Position numbers and translations under genes: made by a program. Below the pieces are notes generated by a model. That model saw nothing but the letters and a program-made list of their open reading frames with translations, had not been told where the DNA came from and did no database searches. 64,000 bases of DNA from Methanolobus sp. UBA32 (GTDB lineage Archaea; Halobacteriota; Methanosarcinia; Methanosarcinales; Methanosarcinaceae): positions 5,696 to 69,695 of the forward strand of contig DAZF01000004.1 in assembly GCA_002507205.1 (NCBI GenBank), read 5' to 3'. Shown here piece by piece: positions 33,201 to 41,451 of the stretch; position 1 is the stretch's first letter; the number at the start of each line of letters is the position of its first letter.

Positions 33201-34035
33201 AAGTTCTAACACCTATCTCATATGCGGTGCTTGAACTGAGACTTGTAGCATTGTAAGAAGTATCGCCACTGGAAAGGTTTGTTTGATAGACACCATCAAG
33301 ATAGATCATAACACCATCAAAGTCAGAATCTCCGGGGTTGGTCCAGCTCCACTCAATCCAGGTTTCACCTGTTGAATCACTAAGGGAAGTCACAGGTCCG
33401 GGAGCAGTTGTATCAACCGATGAAGAAGTTACTACTGAATTATTTGTCCAGTCACCAATATTACCTATAATATCTACTGTCCTAACTCCAATTTCATAAG
33501 AAGTGGTTTCACTAAGGCCAGTAGCATTATAGGAAGAACTTCCACTTGACAGAATTGTTTGCTGGACACCATCAAGATAAATTATTGTACCATTAAAATC
33601 AGAATCTCCAGGATTGGTCCAACTCCAATCGATCCAGGTTACACCTGCTGAACCACTAAGAGATGTTACTGGTCCAGGAGCAGTTGTATCGACTGCTGCA
33701 TTGGTTGTTGCGGAATCATTAGCCCAGGAACTTGGGTCACTCTCATCTGTGAAATTGGTCGTAATAGTACTAATCTCATACAATGTTGATGCAGAAAGAC
33801 TTGTAGCGTTATAAGAGGTAGTTGTATTTGGTAACGTGGCCACCGGACTACCATCTAAATAAACAAGAATTTCATTGAAATCAGCATCAACTGGATTTGT
33901 CCAACTCCATTCGATCCAACTATCACCTGTCGAACTTTCAGCAAGACCAGTCACAGGACCTGGCAATCCCAATGCCAATCCTGTGAGCATAATTAGGATT
34001 GATCCAAATAAAATGAATTTGAGTTTATTTCTCAT
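30247..34035 (-). CDS. Large S-layer-type surface protein with four N-terminal fibronectin-III repeats
   Basis: A 1262-residue exported protein with signal peptide (FGSILIMLTGLALG). Residues ~24-395 are four Fn3-like repeats of ~95 residues, each opening with PGPVTSL or a variant and containing W-I-x-W-S/T-W-T-N-P. Residues ~400-960 are two tandem S-layer domains of the Methanosarcinales type (DUF1608), recognisable by FSGFFYDLE / FEGFYYDID and IIGFMAEKYFAGY repeated. Two Ig-like/PEGA-type repeats follow (GTTGSDGEIDYTATEAG and LGTTDSDGTITYTATEAG), then a CARDB-like domain and one membrane helix near 1225-1245 with a cytosolic amphipathic tail. Many NxS/T sites suggest N-glycosylation. Canonical S-layer proteins lack the Fn3 head, so this is probably a specialised or adhesive variant. 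AAGGAAG precedes the ATG. Confidence 0.93.
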   Translation of the reverse strand: MRNKLKFILFGSILIMLTGLALGLPGPVTGLAESSTGDSWIEWSWTNPVDADFNEILVYLDGSPVATLPNTTTSYNATSLSASTLYEISTITTNFTDESDPSSWANDSATTNAAVDTTAPGPVTSLSGSAGVTWIDWSWTNPGDSDFNGTIIYLDGVQQTILSSGSSSYNATGLSETTSYEIGVRTVDIIGNIGDWTNNSVVTSSSVDTTAPGPVTSLSDSTGETWIEWSWTNPGDSDFDGVMIYLDGVYQTNLSSGDTSYNATSLSSSTAYEIGVRTFDTSSNIGDWTNDTATTDTPSGPDTTAPGSVTSLEVDDKGSNWIKWTWTNPTDSDFDYSMVYINNVFIENVSDEYYTTASNLSASTSYTIKLHTVDDSGNINTTDVTNTTSTYSQTYLTGDRIWDENADQSEDKYIWDAKSFSGFFYDLESGLSSENMTIYNIDRSLGDGDILYQTRPVETDFEHSGWGSYQIIGFMAEKYFAGYIDNTTIDGAEEVSMMSAGQLSKILIDDDEKESAYAGSSLTLEDGYELNIVEVDVNGNSVYVTLTKDGDELDSDVVAGGSDYVYKDDLGDADDVVILAIHFDEVFSGQETSAVFVEGIFQISDNYLELDDGESYGEMEITSISDDLIEMENDGTVSLSKGKSITLMGKIKLIVADNDDLRFAPYVDMSDPGTYELRGTVAEDDDQLTWTPLNFEGFYYDIDEGIQTETLELTSIDDRKIPSGALEYTSTAKSVEFEHSDWGEFNVIGFMAEKYFAGYNADTDVDGVDDVSLISDGQLSKVLMDEDEKVSVYSGSSLILEEGYTLDIIEVDTNGERVLVELYQDGDEVDSGIVSSDADYVYETDLGDSDDVALIIIHFNEVFRGSESNAVFVEGIFQISEDYITLESGDNYGEMEVDSFSDTSIEMSNEDAISLTKDKEIELMGDVGIKVADSSTLRYYPYVEVTTAASQTLDIDLSASTITEGDEITITVTARGASIGDATVKVEGTTIGTTGSDGEIDYTATEAGKLEITAEKDGYASGSEDLEVIDADDETKKMSIEVSPDEVYEGTSMTIFVLKAIGGDSVSGASVTFDGKSLGTTDSDGTITYTATEAGTHKLIATKSGLLEAELDLKVTELAANFEFSNLEISPLEIKQGKEATISVDVANTGTATGDYTVDLKIDDVVVDSQLVSLSVGNSTTIEFTHVEEEPGTYEVKVGGLTTTYEVFEKSGTVFYVLGAIALAAVGGAAYLFTAGGWTVEIAQAKAAEAIEAVKELIGNLR

Positions 34036-34085
34036 TCTAAAACTTCCTTGTTAAATCTCAATACCGTAAACTATATGACCTAATC

Positions 34086-35078
34086 TTAATCCCCCAATTG
34101 TAGATAACCTTTCCGATTTATCGTCAGGTTTTGCCCGTTGCGGCAACTAATGACAGTACCAACTTCCTGACCAACTACTTCCCCTATAACATTTAAATAA
34201 CATGCGCTTTGCGCAGATTCAAGCATTTCAGGCGAAACTGTGAAAAGAAGCTCGAAATCCCCGCCTGTATAAAGCGCGAAATCGATCAGAATATCAGGAT
34301 CAGATGTAATGAATTCTGAGACCTCAGGCTGTATCGGAAGAGCATCTTCTTCTATCAGGAAACCTACACCATTGAGGTCTGCAAGATCATGCAGGGACAT
34401 GGCAAGGCCGTCACTTGTGTCCATCATGCATGTTACAGCACCTGAACGTGCCAGCTCCATTGCATCCATTACACGTGGGATCGGTGTGAGTAATTTATTG
34501 AGAAGATTATCAGGAATATCTATGCTTTTTTCTATGCCATGAAGCGCTGCACCGGCAGAACCTGCAAAACCTGTGACACAGACCTTGTCACCTACTCTGG
34601 CACCTTTTCGGGTCAGAAGTTCGGATTTTTTGACCTTTCCTAGTGCTGTGCCAGTAATTGTCAGTTCGTCATGGGTGTCAATATCCCCACCAATAACAGA
34701 AGTGCCACAGAATTTGGCACAATCATCCATTCCCTTTGAAATACCTTCAACAAAAGCGATGTCAGTATCTTTGGAAAAACCCATGGCCGAAAGAAAACCT
34801 ATAGGACGTGCACCCATTGATGCCACATCACTGAAATTTACAGCAGCCGACATCCAGCCGATCTGCCAGGGAGTCATCTGAAGAGGAAAATCTGTTTTTC
34901 GGTGCAGCATATCGGTTGTTATCACCATATACTCATCTTCAGAAATATTGATAACCGCACAATCATCAGTTCCTGATCCGATGCGAACATCAGGATTACA
35001 ACCAACATTAAAAATACCGGATAAACGCTTTATCAGTGAACGTTCACCAATCTCAGATACAGGAGTAGAGCCAGTCAT
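34086..35078 (-). CDS. thiL: Thiamine-monophosphate kinase ThiL
   Basis: A 330-residue ThiL of normal size. Visible motifs are IGERSLIKRL at the N-terminus, GTDDCAVI (Mg-ATP site), TTDMLHRKTDF, NFSDVASMGARPIGFL and GGDIDTHDELTITGTALG; a later MMDTSDGLAMSLHDLA and FALYTGGDFELLFTV complete the AIR-synthase-like fold. It phosphorylates thiamine monophosphate to thiamine diphosphate. It is a lone minus-strand gene between two surface-protein genes, so no operon context informs it. Confidence 0.94.
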   Translation of the reverse strand: MTGSTPVSEIGERSLIKRLSGIFNVGCNPDVRIGSGTDDCAVINISEDEYMVITTDMLHRKTDFPLQMTPWQIGWMSAAVNFSDVASMGARPIGFLSAMGFSKDTDIAFVEGISKGMDDCAKFCGTSVIGGDIDTHDELTITGTALGKVKKSELLTRKGARVGDKVCVTGFAGSAGAALHGIEKSIDIPDNLLNKLLTPIPRVMDAMELARSGAVTCMMDTSDGLAMSLHDLADLNGVGFLIEEDALPIQPEVSEFITSDPDILIDFALYTGGDFELLFTVSPEMLESAQSACYLNVIGEVVGQEVGTVISCRNGQNLTINRKGYLQLGD

Positions 35079-35153
35079 ATTTTACCTGCTATTTTGATGT
35101 GACTATATATAATTACTCAAAGTGAAGGATATACTACAATTTAATAAACTAAT

Positions 35154-35165
35154 AGAACCGGTTCT
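35154..35165. promoter_or_regulatory. Perfect 12-bp palindrome AGAACCGGTTCT between thiL and the DUF4349 gene
   Basis: AGAACCGGTTCT is self-complementary over 12 bp without interruption. It lies 75 bp upstream of thiL on the minus strand and 61 bp after the DUF4349 stop; a short TGATGT-GTAA-ACATCA hairpin is at 35183-35198. Together they may be terminator and operator; no factor can be named. Confidence 0.35.
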
Positions 35166-35226
35166 TAATAAATAAATTTTGCTGATGTGTAAACATCAAC
35201 AACTGGTACTGAAGCAGAATAGGGCA

Positions 35227-36078
35227 TCATCTGCGAATTCTTTTTCTCAGCACAACAAAAGTTCCTCCAAGAACAGCAACGACGATAACCAATGGAAGAA
35301 GATATCCCACAAGTACTATCAATGCATTTACCATTGAGATAAATCCATTTACAGATTCTGATATCGCATCCCTGATGCCCCATGAACGTGTAATTGGCGT
35401 GGGTTCTGTGACACGTATATTGATTGTTGAGAACTCTATCCGGTCTTCAAGGTAGTTCAGCCTTCCTGTAAGACTCTCTATCTCACCACGCACCCTTTCA
35501 AGCTCTTTTTCCACACTCAGAACATCTTCAACCGTTACAGTCATGTTGAGTATTTCCTGAAGACGTGTTTCCTGCCTTTCGAGGTTGTCCAAGCGGGCAG
35601 TTACATCGATATACTCTTCCGTGACATCCTGAGCACTTACACTCTTAGAGGTAACTTCACCCAGGGCTTCAACATTCCCAAGGAATGAAGTATACTCGGA
35701 TTCCGGAATCCTGACTGTAATATAGCCCTCTTTGCGTGTACTCGAATCATAATATGAATCATATACAGAGGAACTTGCAACATAGCCACCCGAAGCCACT
35801 GCAATCTTTGAGACCTCATCCATGACTGCCGCAGCATCATCGACCTTTATTGTCATGTCAACGGTTGTTATCGTCTTGCGATCAACCGAAACTGTAGAAG
35901 CTCCGCCATAATCCGCTTCTGTAGAAACCATATTTCCTGCAGAAGAGTCATCATAGTATTCCGTAGTAACAATATCTGCAGATTGCGAATAAGTTTCTTC
36001 CCTGACAGCCATGCATCCTGAGACCAGGGTGGCCACAAGTAAAAGAATAATTACTGTAAAGCTATATTTCATTTTCAT
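35227..36078 (-). CDS. DUF4349-domain lipoprotein
   Basis: A 283-residue membrane lipoprotein: signal segment ending in a lipobox (LVSGC), a low-complexity Ser/Tyr linker, then a DUF4349 domain (residues ~65-255). Typical pieces are SGGYVASSSVYDSYY, GYITVRIPESEYTSFL, VTEEYIDVTARLDNLERQE and VEKELERVRGEIESL (coiled coil). A membrane helix lies near 250-275, followed by a basic tail RKRIRR, so it is anchored at both ends. DUF4349 proteins are of unknown function and common on archaeal and bacterial surfaces. Confidence 0.85.
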   Translation of the reverse strand: MKMKYSFTVIILLLVATLVSGCMAVREETYSQSADIVTTEYYDDSSAGNMVSTEADYGGASTVSVDRKTITTVDMTIKVDDAAAVMDEVSKIAVASGGYVASSSVYDSYYDSSTRKEGYITVRIPESEYTSFLGNVEALGEVTSKSVSAQDVTEEYIDVTARLDNLERQETRLQEILNMTVTVEDVLSVEKELERVRGEIESLTGRLNYLEDRIEFSTINIRVTEPTPITRSWGIRDAISESVNGFISMVNALIVLVGYLLPLVIVVAVLGGTFVVLRKRIRR

Positions 36079-36148
36079 TTAATCACTCAAACCTGATTTG
36101 ATCATGATTAAATGAAGGACCGGGAAGTATTAAAAAATTGTTTAAACT

Positions 36149-36937
36149 TCAAACTGATTCGAAGTTAACCTTTTCGTTGCCTTTCTCTCTGCTCCTTACA
36201 TATATATTGTCCAGGAACTCATGAGCAATAGGGGCAAGTTCAAGAAGCTCATCCCTGCTTAATGGCTTTATATCCCTGAGGGATTCCAACATTGCATTTT
36301 CAGCAAAACCCTGCTGAAGAACATAAACAGGTTCACGACTACCTGTAAGTTCATTAATTGACCTTGCAATTTCTGAGACCTCATCGGAACTTCCCATGAA
36401 ATCCCTGATGATGGTTGTTCTCAGTTCGAGTTCAACATTCTTTTCCAGAACGATAATAATGGATTCACACACTTTTTCAATCACAATTTGCGGGTCAATG
36501 TGAATGTCGGAATAATCCTTGCATCCGATTGCCTTTGCATACTTTTCCACATCATTCAGTGGAGCCTTGACATCGATGAAGAACTTGTCCACAAGCCTTT
36601 TTTCTATAAGTTCGGCCATTACGTGAGGATAATAGCCATTGGTATGAATACCTACAAGCAGGCCATTCTTTTTTGCAAACCCTGCAAGGTGCATCACAGC
36701 TTCCTTCTGCATCAAAGGTTCACCACCTGAGAAAACCACACTGCTCACAAAGGCTCGGGACTTCTTTATCTCTGCTTCAAGTACTGAAGTACCTACCAGA
36801 TTAGAGTCAAAAAGAAGCGCATGGTTCTGGCAATAAGGACACCTGTAAGGGCAACCACGTAAAAAGAAGACGATTGACACTTTTCCGTGCCAATCTACTG
36901 TTGATATGGGAACAGTATTCCCATAGTTTACTTTCAT
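36149..36937 (-). CDS. nrdG: Anaerobic ribonucleotide-reductase activating protein NrdG (radical SAM)
   Basis: A 262-residue radical SAM enzyme. The iron-sulfur motif is LRGCPYRCPYCQNH (CxxxCxxC, near residues 29-37), and a GGEPLMQ motif for SAM binding is near 67. The N-terminus KVNYGNTVPISTVDWHGK is typical of archaeal NrdG. It generates the glycyl radical on NrdD. It is 5 bp downstream of nrdD in the same operon. On the minus strand a T6 run follows the gene by ~13 bp and may end transcription. Confidence 0.93.
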   Translation of the reverse strand: MKVNYGNTVPISTVDWHGKVSIVFFLRGCPYRCPYCQNHALLFDSNLVGTSVLEAEIKKSRAFVSSVVFSGGEPLMQKEAVMHLAGFAKKNGLLVGIHTNGYYPHVMAELIEKRLVDKFFIDVKAPLNDVEKYAKAIGCKDYSDIHIDPQIVIEKVCESIIIVLEKNVELELRTTIIRDFMGSSDEVSEIARSINELTGSREPVYVLQQGFAENAMLESLRDIKPLSRDELLELAPIAHEFLDNIYVRSREKGNEKVNFESV

Positions 36938-36942
36938 ACTTA

Positions 36943-39339
36943 TCAGATCATGTCTGAGGAGCTGTAGCGCATCCTGTCTGCAAGTTCCTGCCTCTTACCA
37001 TTGTTCCATCCACCGACAGCCTGCACATATCCGGTTACCCTGGACATCTGCTCCACGTGTGAAGAGCCACAGTTATTACATGCTTCCTTCAGGCCGGACA
37101 TCATATGGAAGTCATCAAGGCATATGGTCATGTCCTTGGTGAAGGCAAAGTAACCTATCTGGGTGTTCTTTGCAATGTTCATTGCGAACTCCTTAAGACC
37201 CTTTGCATCAGGGGCACCTTCACCCATCCAGATATGACAGATGTTTCCTCCGTCAACGATAGGGAAGAACACATGCTCAATGTTCATCCTGTCGATCAGC
37301 GATATGTTGGCACCTGGTGGTACATGAGTACCATTGGTGTAGTAGACAGGCAGATCAGTGGTCTTTCTGAGGTTCGCAAGAGCGGCTTCCTTGTCACCCT
37401 TCACAACTTCAAGTACACAATCCCTGTATTCCTCATGAAGCATGTCGGACACGGAGAATCTCTGACCTGTGGTTTCAGCAGGAGTACGTGCAAGGGCTAT
37501 TTCCAGACCGTGTTTCTGGCTGAGCTCATTGGCATACATCTCCATCTCAGTCATCACCCTGATGGCGAATTTGAATGAGTTCTTAGACTCATGCAGCTGG
37601 GAACCTGTATGATACTGCACCATTTCATTGATGCCTATAACACCTATTGTACAGACAAGTGCATCAATATCAACTGCAACAGCACCCTTTTCACCTGTTA
37701 TAGGATCTTTTGGCCTCTGTGTTGCAAAAGGCATCCTGTTATTCTCAATGATATTGTCCATCCAGCTACGCTTTGTCTTGAAAAGACCTATACACTGATC
37801 CATGAGATTCTTGAGGTCTGCAAACAGGGCAGAATCGTCCCCGTTAGCCCTATATGCTGCCCTTGGGCAGTTAAGAGACACGACCTGCCAGGAACCCATT
37901 GAGAAATGCTTCCCGTCCTTGAACATGAGCTTATCATCAAAACTGTCATCTGCATCAGCATTTGCTGAGAACTGGTATGCACAGCATTGATAGCAGGATA
38001 TGCCTTCGCCTGAACCTCGGTATTCAGGTAGCTGGTTATCGAAATACGGAGTGCCGAACTTTGCTGCAAGTTCAAAGGTCATGTCATAGAGTGCCTCATA
38101 ACCCGGCAAATCAGGATGTGCCTTGTTGAAGAATTCATCCTCCTGCATGAAGTCAGGTTCGATGGATATTTCAGGCTTAGGGAAATTGAAAGGTTTGCCC
38201 CAATTATCACCTTCAATCATTACATCCATAAGTGCCTGGAAGGAAAGACGTACTTCGCGCTCGAACTCGCTGTAGGTGCGCTTCTGTGTGCCATTGGTAC
38301 CATCATGTACACGTCCCTTGTAAACAGCTGGCTTATCCTTCCAGAGTTTTGGTACACCCGGAGACAGCTGAACGGAGGAGAACACGACCTGTCCACCACG
38401 GGCTACCATCATCTGGGTCATCTCATACACGAACATCTGCATGAGCTGTTTAATATCATTGTAACTCTTGCCCTCAAGATATGGAGCAAGGAATGTCAGG
38501 AAATTATAGAATCCCTGCCCACCTGCGAAGTTGGTCTGTGCACTTCCCAGAGCCTTGACTGCATGGAGTATAGCCACCTCTGCCTTCATTGCAGGGCCGG
38601 CGACGCTTGCCTTGGCACCTGAGCCGTCTGGCATGAGACCATAATAGAAGAAATACCTGAGATCCCAGTCCTGGCAGAATGCCCGGGTGCCTAGATACTC
38701 AAGGTCATGAATGTGAATATCACCGTTAAGATGCATGTCAGCAAGCTTTGTAGGCAGAAGAAGTAAGTATTGTTCCTTGGAGATCTTGTCAGCCTTCTTC
38801 TTATGGGATGTCTCAGCATTTTCCTGGAGGTTTGCGTTGTCATTTGCCTCGAAACCACTTCCGAGGTCAATCTCACAGGCATCATATACAGGAGTACCTA
38901 TCCTCGTGGAAACATTTCTCCATTCAACATGGCCCCTCTGAAGCAGTTCCATGTTCACGATCTCTCTTATAAGCGGACCTGAAAGGAACTTAAGGTCAAG
39001 GCTTCTGATGAGACGCTCTACTTCTTTTGCAATGTTATGAGCCTCATCCTTTTCGATGCCAGGTTTGCCATGGAACCTCTCAGCAAGCTTTGTCTCCTTC
39101 AGCAACTGATTGACAATTACACTGCGGTCCCAATCAACCATGTGTCCTGCTGTGGTGCGCACCTTTGGCATTATAGAGATATCATGGCCATCGAGTGTCT
39201 TCTGTATAGCATGCTGTTTTGTTAATGGTGTCATACTGATATCTGTCCTCTCATCTTCCTCTGCGTGAACCTGCATGTCAGTTCCCAAGTCTGACCTGTC
39301 AAGTCCTGTCTTTTCCTTTTTAGTAGCACATACGTCCAT
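36943..39339 (-). CDS. nrdD: Anaerobic ribonucleoside-triphosphate reductase NrdD
   Basis: A ~798-residue enzyme. I take the second of two adjacent ATGs because the GAGGTG site is then at normal distance. An N-terminal extension (~55 residues, low complexity) is followed by an ATP-cone (IMPKVRTTAGHMVDWDRSVI, to ~150), then the glycyl-radical barrel: VVFSSVQLSPG, the conserved SLNCPRAAYRA with the radical Cys near residue 487, and the C-terminal CNNC zinc site with SRVTGYVQA (glycyl radical near 769). It makes dNTPs in anaerobes with formate or a thioredoxin-like reductant. All catalytic residues look intact, unlike the paralogue at 21620-23434. Confidence 0.95.
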   Translation of the reverse strand: MDVCATKKEKTGLDRSDLGTDMQVHAEEDERTDISMTPLTKQHAIQKTLDGHDISIMPKVRTTAGHMVDWDRSVIVNQLLKETKLAERFHGKPGIEKDEAHNIAKEVERLIRSLDLKFLSGPLIREIVNMELLQRGHVEWRNVSTRIGTPVYDACEIDLGSGFEANDNANLQENAETSHKKKADKISKEQYLLLLPTKLADMHLNGDIHIHDLEYLGTRAFCQDWDLRYFFYYGLMPDGSGAKASVAGPAMKAEVAILHAVKALGSAQTNFAGGQGFYNFLTFLAPYLEGKSYNDIKQLMQMFVYEMTQMMVARGGQVVFSSVQLSPGVPKLWKDKPAVYKGRVHDGTNGTQKRTYSEFEREVRLSFQALMDVMIEGDNWGKPFNFPKPEISIEPDFMQEDEFFNKAHPDLPGYEALYDMTFELAAKFGTPYFDNQLPEYRGSGEGISCYQCCAYQFSANADADDSFDDKLMFKDGKHFSMGSWQVVSLNCPRAAYRANGDDSALFADLKNLMDQCIGLFKTKRSWMDNIIENNRMPFATQRPKDPITGEKGAVAVDIDALVCTIGVIGINEMVQYHTGSQLHESKNSFKFAIRVMTEMEMYANELSQKHGLEIALARTPAETTGQRFSVSDMLHEEYRDCVLEVVKGDKEAALANLRKTTDLPVYYTNGTHVPPGANISLIDRMNIEHVFFPIVDGGNICHIWMGEGAPDAKGLKEFAMNIAKNTQIGYFAFTKDMTICLDDFHMMSGLKEACNNCGSSHVEQMSRVTGYVQAVGGWNNGKRQELADRMRYSSSDMI

Positions 39340-39363
39340 CATTCCACCTCAATTTGATTGCAC

Positions 39364-39615
39364 TTAGAGTATTCTACCCAGGACTTCCAGATTCACTTCA
39401 GGACCGTTGAACAGTTCTTTATGTGTTAAAAATTCATCGCCGATCTGGAGTACCGGGGCAGTCATGGTGAAAACACCATTGAATTTAAGTTCGGTCAAAG
39501 CTTCAGGAGTAGACATATCTGCAGTTGTGAAAGCAACTTCCTTTGCCGTAAGTACCTTCTTCAGTTGCTCGCATTTCGGGCAAGTCTTTGTTGTATATAT
39601 AACCACTTCAACCAT
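39364..39615 (-). CDS. Glutaredoxin/NrdH-like redoxin
   Basis: An 83-residue thioredoxin-fold protein starting MVEVVIYTTKTCPKCEQLKK with a CxxC active site (CPKC, residues 11-14), followed by a conserved cis-Pro region (FTMTAPVLQIGDEF). I chose ATG 39613-39615; an upstream ATG six codons earlier lacks a ribosome site. It is 24 bp upstream of nrdD in one operon, so it probably supplies electrons to the reductase, or is involved in NrdD maturation. Length is normal for NrdH-type proteins. Confidence 0.88.
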   Translation of the reverse strand: MVEVVIYTTKTCPKCEQLKKVLTAKEVAFTTADMSTPEALTELKFNGVFTMTAPVLQIGDEFLTHKELFNGPEVNLEVLGRIL

Positions 39616-40014
39616 TTTCTCGCGTCCCTTCATAGTATATAATTAATTTATTATATTAGTACCATTCTGGAGAGGAACAACAATGCCATATGATAAAAGC
39701 ATAATCAAGCGGCATTGTCATAATAATCACCTTGTTTTCCAGAAGGTAAATTATACAAATGCCATATAGCTTAATAATGGTTTTTCAAACATCGTTTGAA
39801 TATACAATCGAGAATATTAGACCATGTCTGAAACATATGTGATAACACACATGATAACTAATTAGTACCATATGTGATTATAACTCATATGAAAGAAACT
39901 GAATTAAAATTTACCCACAATACAAGCAAACAAAAAGTACACAAAGAAAAGTACGATCCTACTGCCAAAAGATGTATATTATAAACCCTATATAGCACAT
40001 AATCCAATCAAGAG
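39616..40014. promoter_or_regulatory. Divergent nrdHDG / radB intergenic region with candidate operators
   Basis: This 399-bp A/T-rich region has no credible gene. It has the inverted repeat TTCAAAC-ATC-GTTTGAA (39784-39800, perfect 7-bp arms), the direct repeat CATATGTGAT at 39834-39843 and 39869-39878 with related CACATGATAAC between them (39848-39858) and TCATATGA after (39885-39892), and the direct repeat AATGCCATAT at 39682-39691 and 39758-39767. A TATA-like CTATATAG lies ~22 bp before the radB start; the nrdH side has TAATTATATA. The repeats may be operators for the reductase operon, radB or both. Confidence 0.5.
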
Positions 40015-40692
40015 GTGTACAAGATAACTGAAAAACTAAGCTCCGGCTGCAAGCCTATTGACGAACTTCTGGGAGGAGGATTTGAGGCTGGCGTTGTGAC
40101 ACAAATATACGGAGAAGCCGGGAGCGGGAAGACCAATCTCTGCCTTCAGCTTGCAGTAGAATGTGTTAAAAATGGGAAAAAGGTCATCTATATAGATACT
40201 GAAGCGATCTCCCCTGACAGATTCAAGCAAATAGCCGGAGAGAATGCAAAAGACATTGCACAGCAAATAATCATCTTTGAACCTCATAATTTTGAAGAAC
40301 AGTATGCTGCGGTAATGGAAATAGAGAAACTCATCTCAGACAGGATCGGCCTTATAATAATAGATTCTGCAACTTCTTTTTACAGATTAGAGCTTGACCA
40401 GGAAGAATCAAGCATAAGGACCAGAAGAGAACTGGCAAACCAGATAGGTTTTGTACACGGCATTGCGCGCAAACACAGGATCGTGGCCGTTATGACCAAT
40501 CAGGTCTACAGTGATATATCAACAGGCAACGTGAGACCCATAGGTGGCAGTGGCATAGAGCACATATCAAAAACCATCATTCAGCTTGAAAAAACAGGAG
40601 ATGGCAAAAGACGTGCAAAACTATGGAAACACCGCTCACTTCCAGAAGGCAGAACCTGTGAGTTTACCATCACCGGCGAAGGCGTAAGATAA
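40015..40692 (+). CDS. radB: DNA repair and recombination protein RadB
   Basis: A 225-residue RecA-superfamily protein with Walker A GEAGSGKTNLC near residues 32-42 and Walker B LIIIDSATSF near 113-122. The order 'CKPIDELLGGGFEAG' at the N-terminus, an SxxGNVRPIGGSG L2-like segment near 175, and the lack of the N-terminal DNA-binding domain of RadA identify RadB. RadB is an accessory factor for RadA in archaeal homologous recombination. The start codon is GTG 40015; no ATG fits. The divergent operon is nrdHDG, which could coordinate nucleotide supply with repair (inference). Confidence 0.93.
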   Translation: MYKITEKLSSGCKPIDELLGGGFEAGVVTQIYGEAGSGKTNLCLQLAVECVKNGKKVIYIDTEAISPDRFKQIAGENAKDIAQQIIIFEPHNFEEQYAAVMEIEKLISDRIGLIIIDSATSFYRLELDQEESSIRTRRELANQIGFVHGIARKHRIVAVMTNQVYSDISTGNVRPIGGSGIEHISKTIIQLEKTGDGKRRAKLWKHRSLPEGRTCEFTITGEGVR

Positions 40693-40698
40693 AAATAT

Positions 40699-41451
40699 TC
40701 AGGCTCTTGCTATTGTAATAAAACCCGTGTGCCCCACTTTTGAAGTAGATGGTCGCGTACCCCTTGATGAAAAGGATATCTCACGTTCTGAGCATTCAAA
40801 GGTCATCACCTCATAGAAATTTGCAGCTTCAATTGCATCACGTATCTCTTTTGTCTGTTCAAAGAACGGAGAATATGTAGCAAGGAAACCCCCGGGATAC
40901 AGTACATTCCTTACATATGGAATTACATCTTTTGAATTCTGAGTATCAAGAGTTATGACATCGAATTTCTCATCGAGGTTCTTTATCTCTTCAACGATGT
41001 CACCACAGCGTAGTTCTACATTATCCAGGCCGGCATTTTCAACATTCTTACGGGCAACCCCTACGAAGTCATCCCTTACCTCATAGGTTACAACGCGTTT
41101 TGCAATTGAACCAAGATACATTGTGAGTATACCAGAACCTGTGCCTGCATCCAGAACAACATCGTCCTTATTGAGTCCTGTATAGGCAATTATCATACCT
41201 ATGTCTTTGGGCATCATTGGGGCGCCTGTTCTTTTTGCATGACGGAAAAAATCGGGCATCTTAGGACGCTGAATGGTGAACTCCTGGCCTTTGTGTGACA
41301 CCACAATATCACCAGGGACCTTGTCCGCTAGAGAGGACAGTTCGATTATACCGAAATCCGTGTGTAGTTGATCATCGGATACTTTTACGATGAACTCTCT
41401 GACCTTATCCCTGTGGGAGGTCTTCAACAAAACCAATTCACCAGTTAACAT
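40699..41451 (-). CDS. trmI: tRNA (adenine-N1)-methyltransferase TrmI-type
   Basis: A 250-residue SAM-dependent methyltransferase of the archaeal TrmI family (m1A57/58). Residues ~1-75 form the small N-terminal beta-barrel; RPKMPDFFRHAKRTGAPMMP precedes the Rossmann domain with LDAGTGSGILTMYL (motif I, ~100-113), VTYEVRDDFVGVARKNV (motif II) and ITLDTQNSKDVIPYV, ending in FSSRGTRPSTSKVGHTGF. The first base of its ATG is the last base of the HD-protein stop (TAATG), so they are coupled. The enzyme modifies the T-loop of most tRNAs. Confidence 0.93.
   Translation of the reverse strand: MLTGELVLLKTSHRDKVREFIVKVSDDQLHTDFGIIELSSLADKVPGDIVVSHKGQEFTIQRPKMPDFFRHAKRTGAPMMPKDIGMIIAYTGLNKDDVVLDAGTGSGILTMYLGSIAKRVVTYEVRDDFVGVARKNVENAGLDNVELRCGDIVEEIKNLDEKFDVITLDTQNSKDVIPYVRNVLYPGGFLATYSPFFEQTKEIRDAIEAANFYEVMTFECSEREISFSSRGTRPSTSKVGHTGFITIARA

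Noticed and set aside
33000-34000. CRISPR-like or tandem DNA repeats
   Set aside because: The repeats here are ~290-bp protein-coding repeats of Fn3 domains, not short spaced repeats.
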